Source: Betaproteobacteria bacterium (lineage in GTDB: Bacteria > Pseudomonadota > Gammaproteobacteria > Burkholderiales > SG8-39). From it: DNA of 64,000 nt. The translations under genes and the position numbers were made by a program. The DNA lies in NCBI GenBank assembly GCA_016195915.1, contig JACPYS010000028.1, forward strand, positions 62,001 through 126,000. The letters are read 5' to 3'. This document shows positions 24,317 through 34,121 of this stretch, piece by piece. Within the stretch, counting starts at the first letter, position 1; each line of letters starts with the position of its first letter. The notes below the pieces were generated by a model that was not told the DNA's origin, did no database searches, and saw only the letters and a list, made by a program, of their open reading frames with translations.

Positions 24317-26428
24317 TCATTTCTTGGCTGCGTCGTAATCGGTGAAGCTCTTGCCTTCGCCTGCCAGCCGCTCGATGAGCGGAGCGAGCTTCCACGCGCC
24401 GCCCTGGTAACCCTTCTGGAATTGCTTGATCGCCTCGACCACCTTGGCCAGGCCCACGGTGCTGGCATAGAACATCGGCCCGCCGCGGTAGGCAGGGAAA
24501 CCGTAGCCCGTGAGGTAGACCATGTCGATGTCCGACGCCCTCAGCGCGATGCCCTCTTCCAGGATGTTCGCGGCCTCGTTCACCAGTGCATAGATCAGCC
24601 GCTCGACGATTTCCCCGTCGGAGATCTGCCGCGGATTGACGCCGATTTCCTTGCGGTAGTCCTCGATGATCCTGTCAACGGCGGGATCGGGAACGGGCTT
24701 CCTGCTTCCCGCTTCGTACAGGTACCAGCCTTTGCTCGTCTTCTGTCCGTAGCGGCCCTGTTCGCAGATTCGGTCGCCCACCCTGGAATACATGAAGTTG
24801 GGCCGCTCGATGTAACGGCGCTTGCGGATCTCCCAGCCGATGTCGAGGCCCGCCATGTCACCCATGGTGAGCGGGCCCATGGCCAGGCCCCATTTCTGCG
24901 CCGCGCCGTCGACCTGCCGCGGACTGCAGCCTTCGTCGAGCAGGAACAGGCTCTGCTGGCCGTATTTCTCGATCATGCGGTTGCCGATGAAGCCGTCGCA
25001 CACCCCCGAGACCACCGGCAGTTTCTTGATGGTCTTGCCGAGCTTCATGGTGGTGGCGAGAACGTCCTTGGCGGTCTTCGCGCCGCGCACCACTTCCAGC
25101 AGGCGCATTACGTTGGCCGGAGAGAAGAAGTGCGTGCCGATCACGTCCTGCGGGCGCCTGGTTACGTCCGCGATGGCGTTCACGTCGAGCGTCGAGGTGT
25201 TCGAGGCGAGGATCGCACCGGGTTTGGCGAGCGCATCGAGCTTGCGGAAAATGTCCTGCTTCACGTCCATGCGCTCGAACACCGCTTCGATCACGATGTC
25301 GGCGTCCTTGACGCCATCGAGCGAGAGCGAGGGCGTAATCATCGCCATGCGTTTGTCCATGTCCTCCTGCTTCAGGCGTCCCTTTGACACGGTGCTGGTG
25401 TAGTTCTTCTTGATCGTCGTCATGCCGCGCTCGAGCGCCTCCTGCTTCATCTCTATGATCGTCACCGGGATGCCCACGTTGACCAGGCTCATGCTGATGC
25501 CCCCGCCCATGGTGCCCGCGCCGATCACCGCCGCCGACTTGATCGCGCGCGTCTGGGTGTCCTCGGGTACGTCGGGGATCTTGCTGGTCTGGCGTTCGGC
25601 GAAGAACATGTGGCGCAGGGCCTTCGATTCGGTGGTGTTGATCAGCACGTCGAAGCGCTCGCGCTCGAACTTGCGGCCCTCGTCGAAAGGCCTGGTCGCG
25701 GCGGCTTCGGCGCAGGCGACGATCTCGAGCGGCGCCGGGTAATTCTTCGACGCCTTGGCGACTTCCGCGCGCACAGCGTCAAAGAATGCCTTCGGGTCGC
25801 CTTCGAGTTTCGCCTTCATGTCGCGCACGCGGCGCGGGCCCTTGCCGTCGGCGACCAGTCTTTTCGCGTACGCGATCGCGCCGTCCAGCAGGTCGCCGGT
25901 CACGATCTCATCCACCAGTCCGTACTCCTTGCCCTTTTCCGCGGGGATTGGATTGCCGGTGGTCATCATTTTCACCGCCTCGGCCATCGGCACCACGCGC
26001 GGCAGTCGCTGCGTGCCGCCGGAGCCCGGCAGTATCCCCAGCTTTACCTCGGGCAGTGCGAGCTGGGCCTTGGGCGCCGCAACGCGATAGTGGCAGCCCA
26101 GGGAGAGCTCGAGCCCGCCGCCCATCGCAAAACCGCCGATTGCGGCGACCATCGGCTTGGGGAAATTGTCCTGCGCTTCGTTGATCTCGGGCAACGAAGG
26201 CTTGGAAGACGACTTCGGGGTGTTGAACTCCCGGATGTCGGCGCCGCCCGAAAACGCCTTCGCGGAGCCGATCAGGACCACTGCCTTGACTGACGTATCG
26301 GCTGCCGCCTTGTCGAAGCCTTCCATGATGCCGGTGCGTAGTGCATGGCCCAGGCCATTCACGGGCGGATTGTTGAGGGTAATCACGGCAATGCCGTCGC
26401 GGACAGAATAGGGCGCTGCGTCGCTCAT
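24317..26428 (-). CDS. bifunctional enoyl-CoA hydratase/3-hydroxyacyl-CoA dehydrogenase (FadB/FadJ-like)
   Basis: The 703-residue protein has an N-terminal crotonase domain (about 1-190) with GGADIREF and the oxyanion loop MGGGLELSLGCH. An NAD-binding hydroxyacyl-CoA dehydrogenase domain begins AAVIGAGTMGGGIS near residue 295 and includes the catalytic GTHFFSPANVM and two helical C-terminal domains (VSGVCDGFIGNRM, GYGFPAYRGG). It performs two consecutive beta-oxidation steps and feeds the thiolase next to it. ATG at 26428 is chosen because homology begins there, although the frame stays open further upstream. Confidence 0.93.
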   Translation of the reverse strand: MSDAAPYSVRDGIAVITLNNPPVNGLGHALRTGIMEGFDKAAADTSVKAVVLIGSAKAFSGGADIREFNTPKSSSKPSLPEINEAQDNFPKPMVAAIGGFAMGGGLELSLGCHYRVAAPKAQLALPEVKLGILPGSGGTQRLPRVVPMAEAVKMMTTGNPIPAEKGKEYGLVDEIVTGDLLDGAIAYAKRLVADGKGPRRVRDMKAKLEGDPKAFFDAVRAEVAKASKNYPAPLEIVACAEAAATRPFDEGRKFERERFDVLINTTESKALRHMFFAERQTSKIPDVPEDTQTRAIKSAAVIGAGTMGGGISMSLVNVGIPVTIIEMKQEALERGMTTIKKNYTSTVSKGRLKQEDMDKRMAMITPSLSLDGVKDADIVIEAVFERMDVKQDIFRKLDALAKPGAILASNTSTLDVNAIADVTRRPQDVIGTHFFSPANVMRLLEVVRGAKTAKDVLATTMKLGKTIKKLPVVSGVCDGFIGNRMIEKYGQQSLFLLDEGCSPRQVDGAAQKWGLAMGPLTMGDMAGLDIGWEIRKRRYIERPNFMYSRVGDRICEQGRYGQKTSKGWYLYEAGSRKPVPDPAVDRIIEDYRKEIGVNPRQISDGEIVERLIYALVNEAANILEEGIALRASDIDMVYLTGYGFPAYRGGPMFYASTVGLAKVVEAIKQFQKGYQGGAWKLAPLIERLAGEGKSFTDYDAAKK

Positions 26429-26534
26429 CGGGGGTCTCCGGATAGGGATTTGCGCCGCACGGCTGGCGGACGCGGTAATGGCGAATTTTACCGGCAAAGC
26501 GCCATCGTGGAGCGCACGCCGGAATAGTGAAACG

Positions 26535-27356
26535 CTAGTCGTGCACTTCCTGCGAAGCCTTCCCCGTGAACACCCATTCACGCATCGCGAGCACCACTTT
26601 CTGTTCAATGCCTGCGAAGCCGTGGGCAGTGTAGGCCTGGCAGGCATCGCCGGCCCACGGGCCTCCGCCGCGGACCGTGACCAGCGGTGCGCCGGTCAGT
26701 TTCGCGTGCGCCTGTGCTTCGGCATAGGACGTCCAGCGGCAGGGATCGTCGTAGTGGTGCACCCAGAGAAGCGGCGCTTTGAGCAACGTCCAGTCCGCAT
26801 CGGACAAGCCCGGCCCATTGCGATTCGCAATGATGACCGACGAACTGAGGATCACGCGTGCAGCCTGTCCGGGCAGCATGCGCGCCGCGTGGAAGGCGGA
26901 GATCGAACCCTCGCTGGTGCCGACGAATGTCCATTCGAGCTTGCCGAACCGGGCTTCCGCTGCCGCGAGTAAAGCGGCGACGTCCTCTCCGTAACGCGGT
27001 GTCGCGCGGAAACGCTGCGCGAACCAGGTCCACTCGTCGTCGGGCGCGTCGACGGCGAGCGTGAGCGTCGTATCGTCGAGCCAGTGCCTGCGTGAGCGCA
27101 GCAGGAAGTTGCCACGCAGTTGGTACTTGATCCGTCCGTCCTCTGCCACCAGCCGCATGATTCCCGGGTGGCCGGGGAACAGGACGATGCCGTGCTTGAA
27201 TTGCGCGGCGCCAGGAAGATGCGTAACCAGCCCCGAAATGCTGCGCCCGGGGAGTTTCGCGGTGATGACTTCGTTCGGCAGTACGTCGTCGGGGTTTCGC
27301 TGCGCCGACGCACACGATGCGAGCGCAGCGGCGAGCAAAAGGATTGACAGCCGCAC
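26535..27356 (-). CDS. putative lipoprotein with alpha/beta-hydrolase features
   Basis: The 273-residue protein begins RLSILLLAAALASCASAQ, a lipoprotein signal with lipobox LASC. Later it has FVGTSEGSISAFHAARM, a G-x-S-x-G nucleophile elbow, and near the end VRGGGPW and AYTAHGFAGIEQ, where the catalytic histidine may lie. It is thus probably a membrane-anchored esterase or peptidase. The start is GTG at 27356, one base after the NCS2 permease stop, so it is the third gene of a leftward unit. Ligand unknown. Confidence 0.7.
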   Translation of the reverse strand: MRLSILLLAAALASCASAQRNPDDVLPNEVITAKLPGRSISGLVTHLPGAAQFKHGIVLFPGHPGIMRLVAEDGRIKYQLRGNFLLRSRRHWLDDTTLTLAVDAPDDEWTWFAQRFRATPRYGEDVAALLAAAEARFGKLEWTFVGTSEGSISAFHAARMLPGQAARVILSSSVIIANRNGPGLSDADWTLLKAPLLWVHHYDDPCRWTSYAEAQAHAKLTGAPLVTVRGGGPWAGDACQAYTAHGFAGIEQKVVLAMREWVFTGKASQEVHD

Positions 27357-27357
27357 G

Positions 27358-28905
27358 CTAGGCGGGCGTGGTCTTGCCGGTAGACTGCATATGCGCGGCG
27401 AGGCAGATCACGCCCATCAACGCATACCCCAGCGCCACCATGGGCGAGGCCGCCCAGCCGAGCTGTGCGCCGTGGATCAGCCCGATCCAGGCGAGCGCTG
27501 CGCCGATGAAAGCGCTCACCGCAGCGCGGTTCAACTGGCGCTCGATGATGAACACGGCAAACGCACCCAGCACCATTCCCGCCAGCACCGAACCGCTGCC
27601 GAGCGACGCCAGGCCGTCGTATACCACGCCGTTCTGCGCGAGCTTGGCCGCGCCGAGCTGCGCCGCCGATGTACCGGCGGCGCCGAGCGAGCCGTCAATG
27701 TTGATCTTGGCCCACTCCGCAACATTGGGAATGATCGCGAGCACCACCGCCGGTGCATGCGTGTCGGGCGAGGCCTGGAACGCCTGCGCGCCGATCACGA
27801 GGCCGATGTAGAGCAGGATCGGCAGGATCGCGACCAGCGGGATCACCTTCAGCAACAGCGCCGTCAGTCCCAGGAAGCACACCAGCGCGATGCAGATCCC
27901 GGTGGCGAGCGAATACCCGATCCGGCCGCCGACCGCCTTCCAGCCCGGGTGGCCGATGTACACCGCCGGCGGAAACGGACTGCCGAGCATCGAACCCACC
28001 ACGGCGCCGAGGCCGTCGGCGAGCAGGATCTTGCGCAGGTTGTAGTCGTCGCCCGCGGCCGAGGCGCTCTCGACGTTGTTCATCGCCTCGGTGAAGTTGT
28101 AGATGCCCAGCGGGATCGCCGTCGCGAGCAGCGGTGCGATGTTGCCCAGGCCGGTAAACACGTCGCTAGAAAATAGCGGCACGTGCAACCCGAACTGTTC
28201 CATCGACTTGGCGACTTCGCCCGCCTTCATGTAGTCGCTCCAGCCGAACATCGCGGCGAGCCAGCCGATGACGGTGCCGACAATCACCGCGGCGAGCCCG
28301 CCGGGTATCCCGCCCGGCAGGCGGATGTTGGCGGTCCAGGCGATCAGCACGATGGCAAAACAGACGAACGCGATCCAGGGTACTTCCCACATCTGGAACG
28401 CCGGCCGCATCGAGATGAAGGCGATGGAGATGCCCGCGAGCGTGCCGAGCATCGCCGCCCGAGGTGTCATGGCGCGGATCCAGGGGCCGACGAAGGCGCC
28501 GAGCAGCACGATCACGCCGATGATGAAGCACCACGCAAGTCCCGCCTGCCACGCGAGCACGGCGTTCTTGGTCGCCAGGTAGGTCGGGAGCATCACCACG
28601 AACACCACGATGAACATGTGCGGCACGCTCGGTCCGTAGGGCATGGCGGTGACGTCGGCGCGGCCTTCTTTCTTTGCAAGCTCGCGCGCGAGGTAGGCGT
28701 AGAACAGGTTGCCCAGAGGCAGCGCGATGCCGAGCGCCGGCAGCACTCGCCCGAATACCATGTCAGCCGGCATCTGCACCACGTAAAGGCACAGCGTGGT
28801 GAGCACGATCACGTTGAGCAGCACGTTGGTGAACAGCCCGAAAAATCCGTTCCAGTCGCCGGGCACCCACCATGCAGGTTTCATCGCTTGCGCGGCAGCG
28901 GTCAT
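27358..28905 (-). CDS. NCS2-like permease (xanthine/uracil/azaguanine type)
   Basis: The 515-residue protein has about twelve to fourteen hydrophobic segments, [18 protein letters not shown] in the first repeat and [20 protein letters not shown] in the second, as in NCS2/AzgA-like nucleobase carriers. ATG at 28905 follows AGGGAGGAGAAA and overlaps the hydrolase stop (ATGA). Carriers of this superfamily import nucleobases or related ureides. The coupled gene is a BiuH-like amidohydrolase, so the transported compound may be a ureide or biuret-like molecule. Confidence 0.83.
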   Translation of the reverse strand: MTAAAQAMKPAWWVPGDWNGFFGLFTNVLLNVIVLTTLCLYVVQMPADMVFGRVLPALGIALPLGNLFYAYLARELAKKEGRADVTAMPYGPSVPHMFIVVFVVMLPTYLATKNAVLAWQAGLAWCFIIGVIVLLGAFVGPWIRAMTPRAAMLGTLAGISIAFISMRPAFQMWEVPWIAFVCFAIVLIAWTANIRLPGGIPGGLAAVIVGTVIGWLAAMFGWSDYMKAGEVAKSMEQFGLHVPLFSSDVFTGLGNIAPLLATAIPLGIYNFTEAMNNVESASAAGDDYNLRKILLADGLGAVVGSMLGSPFPPAVYIGHPGWKAVGGRIGYSLATGICIALVCFLGLTALLLKVIPLVAILPILLYIGLVIGAQAFQASPDTHAPAVVLAIIPNVAEWAKINIDGSLGAAGTSAAQLGAAKLAQNGVVYDGLASLGSGSVLAGMVLGAFAVFIIERQLNRAAVSAFIGAALAWIGLIHGAQLGWAASPMVALGYALMGVICLAAHMQSTGKTTPA

Positions 28906-29600
28906 TTTCTCCTCCCTTTTGTCGTTTCCTGCGAGGTGCGCGTCAGCGCCGCGAGAAACTTCTTCGAATCGCTGACCCAGCCGAAGATGCCGCCCTGCGC
29001 CTTGATCATGCCCAGCGCCATCACCTGGAATTCCGGGAAGTAGGAGGCGACGCAGTCCTCCAGCACCAGGCAGTCGTAGCCCCGGTCGTTCGCCTCGCGC
29101 ACGCTGGTGTTGACGCAGACCTCGGTGGTCACGCCGCACACCACCAGCCGCCGCACGCCGCGGTTGTTCAGCATCGCGTCGAGGTCGGTGGCGTAGAACG
29201 CGCCCTTGCCGGGTTTGTCGACCACCGGCTCGCCGGGCAGCGGTTTCAGTTCGTCGATGATGTCGTGGCCGTACTCGCCGCGCACCAGGATGCGGCCCAT
29301 CGGTCCCGGGTCGCCGATGCCGGCCTTGAGCCTGCCGCGCAGCTTCTTGCTGAGGGGAAGATCGGACAGATCGCTGCGGTGCCCTTCACGCGTATGGATG
29401 ACGAGCATCCCGGCGGAACGCGCGGCATCGAGCACGCGTTTGGTGGGCGGGATTGCCTTGCGCAGGAGAGAGACGTCGTTACCGAGCGCCTCGCCGAAAC
29501 CGCCCGGATCGACGAAGTCGCGCTGCATGTCGATCACCAGCAGCGCCGTGGTGGCCGGCTCGAACTCGAACTCGTAAGGCTCCGCCTGCACCTTCGCCAT
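28902..29600 (-). CDS. isochorismatase-like cysteine hydrolase (biuret/ureidoacrylate amidohydrolase-like)
   Basis: The 232-residue protein has the catalytic triad of the cysteine-hydrolase family: Asp in VIDMQRDF, Lys in DKPGKGAF and Cys in [10 protein letters not shown], followed by [16 protein letters not shown]. Blocks such as [15 protein letters not shown] and [18 protein letters not shown] closely resemble biuret amidohydrolase (BiuH). It would hydrolyse an amide to release ammonia. ATG at 29600 lies five to six bases after GGGGGAGG. It is translationally coupled to the NCS2 permease. Ureidoacrylate hydrolase is an alternative. Confidence 0.82.
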   Translation of the reverse strand: MAKVQAEPYEFEFEPATTALLVIDMQRDFVDPGGFGEALGNDVSLLRKAIPPTKRVLDAARSAGMLVIHTREGHRSDLSDLPLSKKLRGRLKAGIGDPGPMGRILVRGEYGHDIIDELKPLPGEPVVDKPGKGAFYATDLDAMLNNRGVRRLVVCGVTTEVCVNTSVREANDRGYDCLVLEDCVASYFPEFQVMALGMIKAQGGIFGWVSDSKKFLAALTRTSQETTKGRRK

Positions 29601-29716
29601 GAGCACCTCCCCCGTGCGCCCAGCGTGAAGCGCCCGGATACTTTACTCCAATCGGGTGAGCGCGTCAGACCCGAACGCCGTGAAATCCGGCCATGGCGCA
29701 GCCGCGGGCACCCGCC

Positions 29717-30151
29717 TCAAGCCGGAAAAATATTTCGAAACGACTTGCGCTTGGCCGTACGATAGATCGAAAAATCGGAACGATCCACGGTAATGATGTC
29801 GGTGATGTCGCTCTTGTTCGCAAGCCACACGAGCGACGCGTCCGCGAGATCCATCGGGCGGTCGGCGTACTTCCGGATCATCACGGCAACGCCCGGCAGG
29901 TCGGTGGGATCGAGCGCCGAAATGTGCATCAGCCCGCGTACGTGGCCTTCGTGGAGCCACTCGAGAAAGTCGGCTTGCGCGTTGGCGCTGAAATCGAGGA
30001 AATACATCACCTCGGAAACGACTTCCCAGGTCGTGCGGCAACGCAGGGCCGCGCCATGGGAGCGAAAGAACTCCACCGCCCGGGCGTGATGCCGGTCGCG
30101 CCGGTTAAACAGCGCCCCGAGCGGGCCGCTATCGGCGAGTACGTTTAACAA
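29717..30151 (-). CDS. PIN-domain toxin
   Basis: The 144-residue protein starts with TTG at 30151 (LNVLADSGPLGALFNRRDRHH) and contains the PIN acidic residues: D in LADSG, E in WEVVSEV, D in MDLADASLVWLA and D in TVDRSDFSIYR. These match the VapC-like PIN ribonucleases. The start lies inside the 3' end of the antitoxin gene, a 23-bp overlap, typical for type II modules. It probably cleaves RNA unless held by its partner. Confidence 0.85.
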   Translation of the reverse strand: MLNVLADSGPLGALFNRRDRHHARAVEFFRSHGAALRCRTTWEVVSEVMYFLDFSANAQADFLEWLHEGHVRGLMHISALDPTDLPGVAVMIRKYADRPMDLADASLVWLANKSDITDIITVDRSDFSIYRTAKRKSFRNIFPA

Positions 30152-30398
30152 TGGCGCGGGAGCGCGCGATGCGCTTGATATCGGAAGACTGCCGCCGGAC
30201 GGTCCCGTAGCGACCGAATCGCCCGCTGCCGAGTTCGAACAGGCCGGCGCCTTCGGCCGGAGCGGTGGCGCCGCTCGCCAGGGACCGCAATGCCCGCTTG
30301 ACGATCTCGGTCTTCGAAAGCCCCATCGTCGCGCGCAATCGATGAACGACGCGCGCGTCCTCCTTCGACAGCCGAACGGTCAGAAACTCGCTGTTCAC
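30129..30398 (-). CDS. ribbon-helix-helix antitoxin
   Basis: The 89-residue protein begins with GTG at 30398 preceded by GGAGGAACT. EFLTVRLSKEDARVVHRLRA and GLSKTEIVKRALRSLA form the strand-helix-helix DNA-binding unit of CopG/Arc-type antitoxins, followed by a basic tail that would wrap the PIN toxin. It overlaps the toxin gene. The pair stands alone between the BiuH-like operon and the Liv transporter operon. Confidence 0.78.
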   Translation of the reverse strand: MNSEFLTVRLSKEDARVVHRLRATMGLSKTEIVKRALRSLASGATAPAEGAGLFELGSGRFGRYGTVRRQSSDIKRIARSRAIVKRTRR

Positions 30399-30471
30399 GA
30401 CAGTTCCTCCAAGCGGTGGCACGAACGCGGAAAAGTGTAACACACGGCTCGCAGCGCGGCGGGCCGGGCAG

Positions 30472-31167
30472 CTAGACCTCCAGCCACTCCTTGCGCACCG
30501 CGGCGTTCTCGCGCATGTCGCGCGGGGTGCCTTCAAACACGATCTGGCCGTGGCCCATCACGTACAGGCGTTCGGAGATGTCGAGCGCGATGGCCAGTTT
30601 CTGCTCGACCAGCAGGATCGAGATGCCGCGCTTCTTGATCTCCTCGAACAGCCCGGCGACCTGCTCGACGATCTTCGGCGCAAGGCCTTCGGTCGGCTCG
30701 TCGATCATCACGAGCTCGGGGTCGCCCATCAGCGTGCGACACAGCGTCAGCATCTGCTGCTCGCCGCCGGAGAGCACGCCGGCCTGCGTGTCGGCGCGTT
30801 CCTTCAGGCGCGGAAACAGCTCGAACATGTCCTCGTCTTTCCAGCGGCCTGTCTTGCGTGTCGATTTCCGCCCGAGCAGCAGGTTCTGACGCACCGTCAG
30901 AGTAGGAAAGATGTCGCGATTCTCCGGGACGTAGCCGAGGCCCTTATGCGCCACCCGGTAGGCCTTCAGCCCGACCATCTCCTCGCCCTTGAACTTCACC
31001 GAGCCTGAACATTCGACCATGCCCATGATCGACTTGATGGTGGTCGAGCGGCCGACGCCGTTGCGGCCCAACAGCGACACGATCTCGCCGTCGCCCACGC
31101 TCAGGTGTACGCCGTGCAGGATATGGCTCTTGCCGTAATAGGCGTTCAGATCGCGCACTTCAAGCAC
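30472..31167 (-). CDS. livF: branched-chain amino acid-type ABC transporter ATPase LivF
   Basis: The 231-residue protein starts at GTG 31167 (LEVRDLNAYYGKSHILHGV) and has the signature LSGGEQQML, Walker B LVMIDEPTEGLAP and switch histidine region LLVEQKL. The Walker A reads GRNGVGRSTT, with arginine replacing the nucleotide-binding lysine. LivF normally pairs with LivG in the cytoplasm to drive LivHM. It overlaps livG by eight bases. The frame extends upstream inside livG but homology begins at LEVRDL. If the arginine is real, ATP binding at one site may be weakened. Confidence 0.9.
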   Translation of the reverse strand: MLEVRDLNAYYGKSHILHGVHLSVGDGEIVSLLGRNGVGRSTTIKSIMGMVECSGSVKFKGEEMVGLKAYRVAHKGLGYVPENRDIFPTLTVRQNLLLGRKSTRKTGRWKDEDMFELFPRLKERADTQAGVLSGGEQQMLTLCRTLMGDPELVMIDEPTEGLAPKIVEQVAGLFEEIKKRGISILLVEQKLAIALDISERLYVMGHGQIVFEGTPRDMRENAAVRKEWLEV

Positions 31168-31948
31168 TCGCGGCCTCCTTGTGAAGTGCGCCGAGGTAAG
31201 CTTCCTGCACCGCCGGGTTGGCACGGATCTCCTCCGGCTTGCCGGTGGCGATGATCTCGCCGTACACCAGAACGCTGATGCGGTCGGCGAGGTCGAACAC
31301 CACGCCCATGTCGTGTTCGACCATGATCAGCGTCTTGCCCTCGGTCACCGAGCGGACCAGTTCCACCGCCCGCGCCGTCTCGGAGCGGCTCATGCCGGCG
31401 GTGGGCTCGTCGAGCAGGATCGCGCCGGCGCCGCCCGCGATGGTGACGCCGATCTCGAGTGCGCGTTGCTCGGCGTAGGTGAGTACCCCGGCATGCACGT
31501 TGCGGCGCTTCTCGAGCCCGATCCTCTCCATCACCTCCTGCGCACGGCGCTGCACCTCGCGCAGGCCGTTAACACGATGCCAGAACGAGTATCTGTAGCC
31601 GAGCGACCACAACACGCCGCAACGAATGTTCTCGTACACCGTCATGTTGTGGAAGATGTTGGTGACTTGGAAGCTGCGCGACAGTCCTTTGCGGTTGATC
31701 TCGAACGGCTTCAGGCCGGTGATGTCCTCGCCGTTGAGGAGAACGGTTCCGGAGGTGACGGGGAAACGCCCCGAGATCAGGTTGTAGAGCGTGGACTTGC
31801 CAGCGCCGTTCGGGCCGATGATCGCGTGGCGTTCGCCATTCGCGATTGCGAGCGATACGCCCTGGATGATCTTGGTGCTGCCGAAGCTCTTGTACACCTC
31901 GCGCAGCTCGATTGCCGGAGCGCCGGCGCGACCAGGTTGATCCTTCAC
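31160..31948 (-). CDS. livG: branched-chain amino acid-type ABC transporter ATPase LivG
   Basis: The 262-residue ATPase has Walker A GPNGAGKST, Q-loop region SRSFQVTNIF, a divergent signature LTYAEQRALEIG, Walker B ILLDEPTAGMS and the switch histidine MVEHDM. The insertion with YRYSFWHRVNG after the Q-loop is typical of LivG. It begins with GTG at 31948, overlapping the livM stop by four bases. It works with LivF to power import through LivHM. Confidence 0.93.
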   Translation of the reverse strand: MKDQPGRAGAPAIELREVYKSFGSTKIIQGVSLAIANGERHAIIGPNGAGKSTLYNLISGRFPVTSGTVLLNGEDITGLKPFEINRKGLSRSFQVTNIFHNMTVYENIRCGVLWSLGYRYSFWHRVNGLREVQRRAQEVMERIGLEKRRNVHAGVLTYAEQRALEIGVTIAGGAGAILLDEPTAGMSRSETARAVELVRSVTEGKTLIMVEHDMGVVFDLADRISVLVYGEIIATGKPEEIRANPAVQEAYLGALHKEAASA

Positions 31949-33204
31949 GGCTGCTTCGCCAGCAGGTCAGTCTGAATGGCGTCCCAGCACGCGTCGACCA
32001 GGCGCGTCGTGTAGCGCAAGGCCGCGAGGCCCGCCCCGAGCAGCGCGCCGAATGCGATCCATGGCGGCGCAGAGCGCGCGTCGAAGCCCAGCCCGGCGAG
32101 GTTCATCTGAGTGCCGCCGGACACATCGGAGAGCCGGTACACCATTTCGACGATGCCTATCAGTCCGCACATGGCAACCAGCGCCGCCACGGCCGCGAGG
32201 CAATAGGGCCACGCGAGCTCGCCAAAGCGCCGGGCGCGGATCACCGGGAGCTGCATCAGGATCAGCGAGGCGATGCCGCCCGGCGCATACAGCACCATCA
32301 TGAGGAAGAACAAGCCGAGGTACAGCAGCCAGGCCTTGGTGAAACCCGACAGCGCAACGACGAAGAAAATGTATACCACCGCGCCGACGATTGGGCCGAA
32401 AAAGAACGGCACGCCGCCGATGAAGGTTGCGAGCAACACGCCGCCGGAACGGATTGCCGATACGTTTTCGGACGACACGATCTCGAAGTTGACGCACGAC
32501 AGCGCACCGGACACGCCGGCGAAGAACGACGACAGCACCAGTTGCAGGAAGCGCACGTGCTGAGTGTTGTAACCGACAAACTCCGCGCGCTCCGGATTGT
32601 CGCGCACCGCATTCGCCATACGCCCGAGCGGCGTCTGCGTGAGCGCGAACATCGCCGCCATGCAGGCGAGACACCAGGCCGCGACCAGGTAATAGACCTG
32701 GATCGCCGGGCCGAAGCTGATGCCGAGGAACGGCTGCCCGACCACGCGGTTGGTCGAAACGCCCGCCTCGCCGCCGAAAAAGCCAGGGAACATCAGCACG
32801 CAGGCGAACACCATTTCGCCCACGCCGAGCGAGATCAGCGCGAAGGTCGTGCCGGCTCTCCTGGTGGTGACGTAGCCGAAAAGCACGCCGAAGGCGAGGC
32901 CGGCCAGGCCGCCGATGAGCGGCAGCAGCGGCAGCGCGATGGAGAGCGCGCCCTTGCCGACGAGGTTGAGCGCGTGCACCGTGATATAAGCGCCCAGACC
33001 GGAATAGACGGCGTGGCCGAACGACAGCATGCCACCCTGCCCGAGCAGCATGTTGTAGCTGAGGGCGAAGATGATCATAGTCCCCATCTGCGTCATCATG
33101 GTGAGCGCGAAGCTGCTGCTGAACACCTGGGGTGCGGCAATGAACACCAGCGCGGTGGTGCCCCAAAGTATCCAGCGCCCGAGGTTGAGCGGCTGATAGG
33201 TCAT
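31945..33204 (-). CDS. livM: branched-chain amino acid-type ABC permease LivM
   Basis: The 419-residue inner-membrane protein has about ten hydrophobic segments and family motifs NMLLGQGGMLSFGHAVYSGL near residue 52 and a cytoplasmic loop NAVRDNPERAEFVGYNTQHV, where ATPase contact (EAA-like) occurs. It is longer than the usual 320-360 residues because of a C-terminal extension with two additional hydrophobic stretches. ATG at 33204 overlaps the livH stop. It forms the channel with LivH. Confidence 0.92.
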   Translation of the reverse strand: MTYQPLNLGRWILWGTTALVFIAAPQVFSSSFALTMMTQMGTMIIFALSYNMLLGQGGMLSFGHAVYSGLGAYITVHALNLVGKGALSIALPLLPLIGGLAGLAFGVLFGYVTTRRAGTTFALISLGVGEMVFACVLMFPGFFGGEAGVSTNRVVGQPFLGISFGPAIQVYYLVAAWCLACMAAMFALTQTPLGRMANAVRDNPERAEFVGYNTQHVRFLQLVLSSFFAGVSGALSCVNFEIVSSENVSAIRSGGVLLATFIGGVPFFFGPIVGAVVYIFFVVALSGFTKAWLLYLGLFFLMMVLYAPGGIASLILMQLPVIRARRFGELAWPYCLAAVAALVAMCGLIGIVEMVYRLSDVSGGTQMNLAGLGFDARSAPPWIAFGALLGAGLAALRYTTRLVDACWDAIQTDLLAKQP

Positions 33205-34088
33205 CCTTCCCTCGTACCCATCAGACCCTTGGGCCGGAAGATCAGCAGCAGCACCATCAGCAGGTAGGGCAGCACCGGGGCTGCCTGCGCGATGGTGATG
33301 CCGGCGAGCGACCAGTCGAGCGACACGGCGAAGGTCTGCATGCAGCCGATCAGCAGCGAGGCGATGAACGCGCCGGCGAGCGAGCCCATGCCGCCGACCA
33401 CTACGATGACGAAGATGATCGGGCCGACCGCGGCGGCCATGCCTGGTTCGGTGACGAACGCGTTGCCGCCGATCACCCCCGCGAGGCCGGCGAGTGCCGC
33501 GCCGCCTCCGAATACGAGCATGAATACGCGCGGCACATTGTGGCCGAGCGCTTCCACCGTCTGCGGATGCGTCAGTGCTGCCTGGATGACCAGGCCGATG
33601 CGGGTGCGTGTGAGCACGAGCCAGATCGACACCAGCATCGCTACCGATACCAGCATCATGAAGCCGCGATAGATCGGGTACTGCGAGGTGAAGATGGTGA
33701 ACAGCGGGCCGTCGAGGTCGGGCGGCACGCGGTACTCGACTGACGAGCGGCCCCAGACAAGATGCACCGCCTCCTCGATCAGGTAAGCGAGACCGAAGGT
33801 GAAGAGAAGTTCGGCGACGTGGCCGTAGCGGTGTACCGTCCTCAGCCCCCAGCGCTCCACCAGCATTCCGATCGCGCCTACCAGGACTGGCGCGATCGCG
33901 AGGGCCGGCCAGAAGCCGATCGTCGTGCTCACCTGGTAGGCGAAATAGGCTCCCAGCATGTAGAAGCTCGCGTGGGCAAAGTTGAGCACGCCCATCAGGG
34001 AGAACACCAACGTGAGTCCCGATGACAGCATGAACAGCAGCAGCCCGTAGCTGATGCCGTTCAGGGTCTGTACGAGGAGAAATTCCAT
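33201..34088 (-). CDS. livH: branched-chain amino acid-type ABC permease LivH
   Basis: The 295-residue permease has about eight hydrophobic segments, the early motif NGISYGLLLFMLSSGLTLVF and GVLNFAHASFYMLGAY, and the coupling region QAALTHPQTVEALGHNVPRV. VGGMGSLAGAFI near the end is also characteristic. It pairs with LivM. It lies 78 bp after the binding-protein gene livK, with a GC-rich hairpin in that gap, and overlaps livM by four bases. Confidence 0.92.
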   Translation of the reverse strand: MEFLLVQTLNGISYGLLLFMLSSGLTLVFSLMGVLNFAHASFYMLGAYFAYQVSTTIGFWPALAIAPVLVGAIGMLVERWGLRTVHRYGHVAELLFTFGLAYLIEEAVHLVWGRSSVEYRVPPDLDGPLFTIFTSQYPIYRGFMMLVSVAMLVSIWLVLTRTRIGLVIQAALTHPQTVEALGHNVPRVFMLVFGGGAALAGLAGVIGGNAFVTEPGMAAAVGPIIFVIVVVGGMGSLAGAFIASLLIGCMQTFAVSLDWSLAGITIAQAAPVLPYLLMVLLLIFRPKGLMGTREG

Positions 34089-34121
34089 CGGGTCAAAAAC
34101 AAGACTACCGGGGACAAAACA

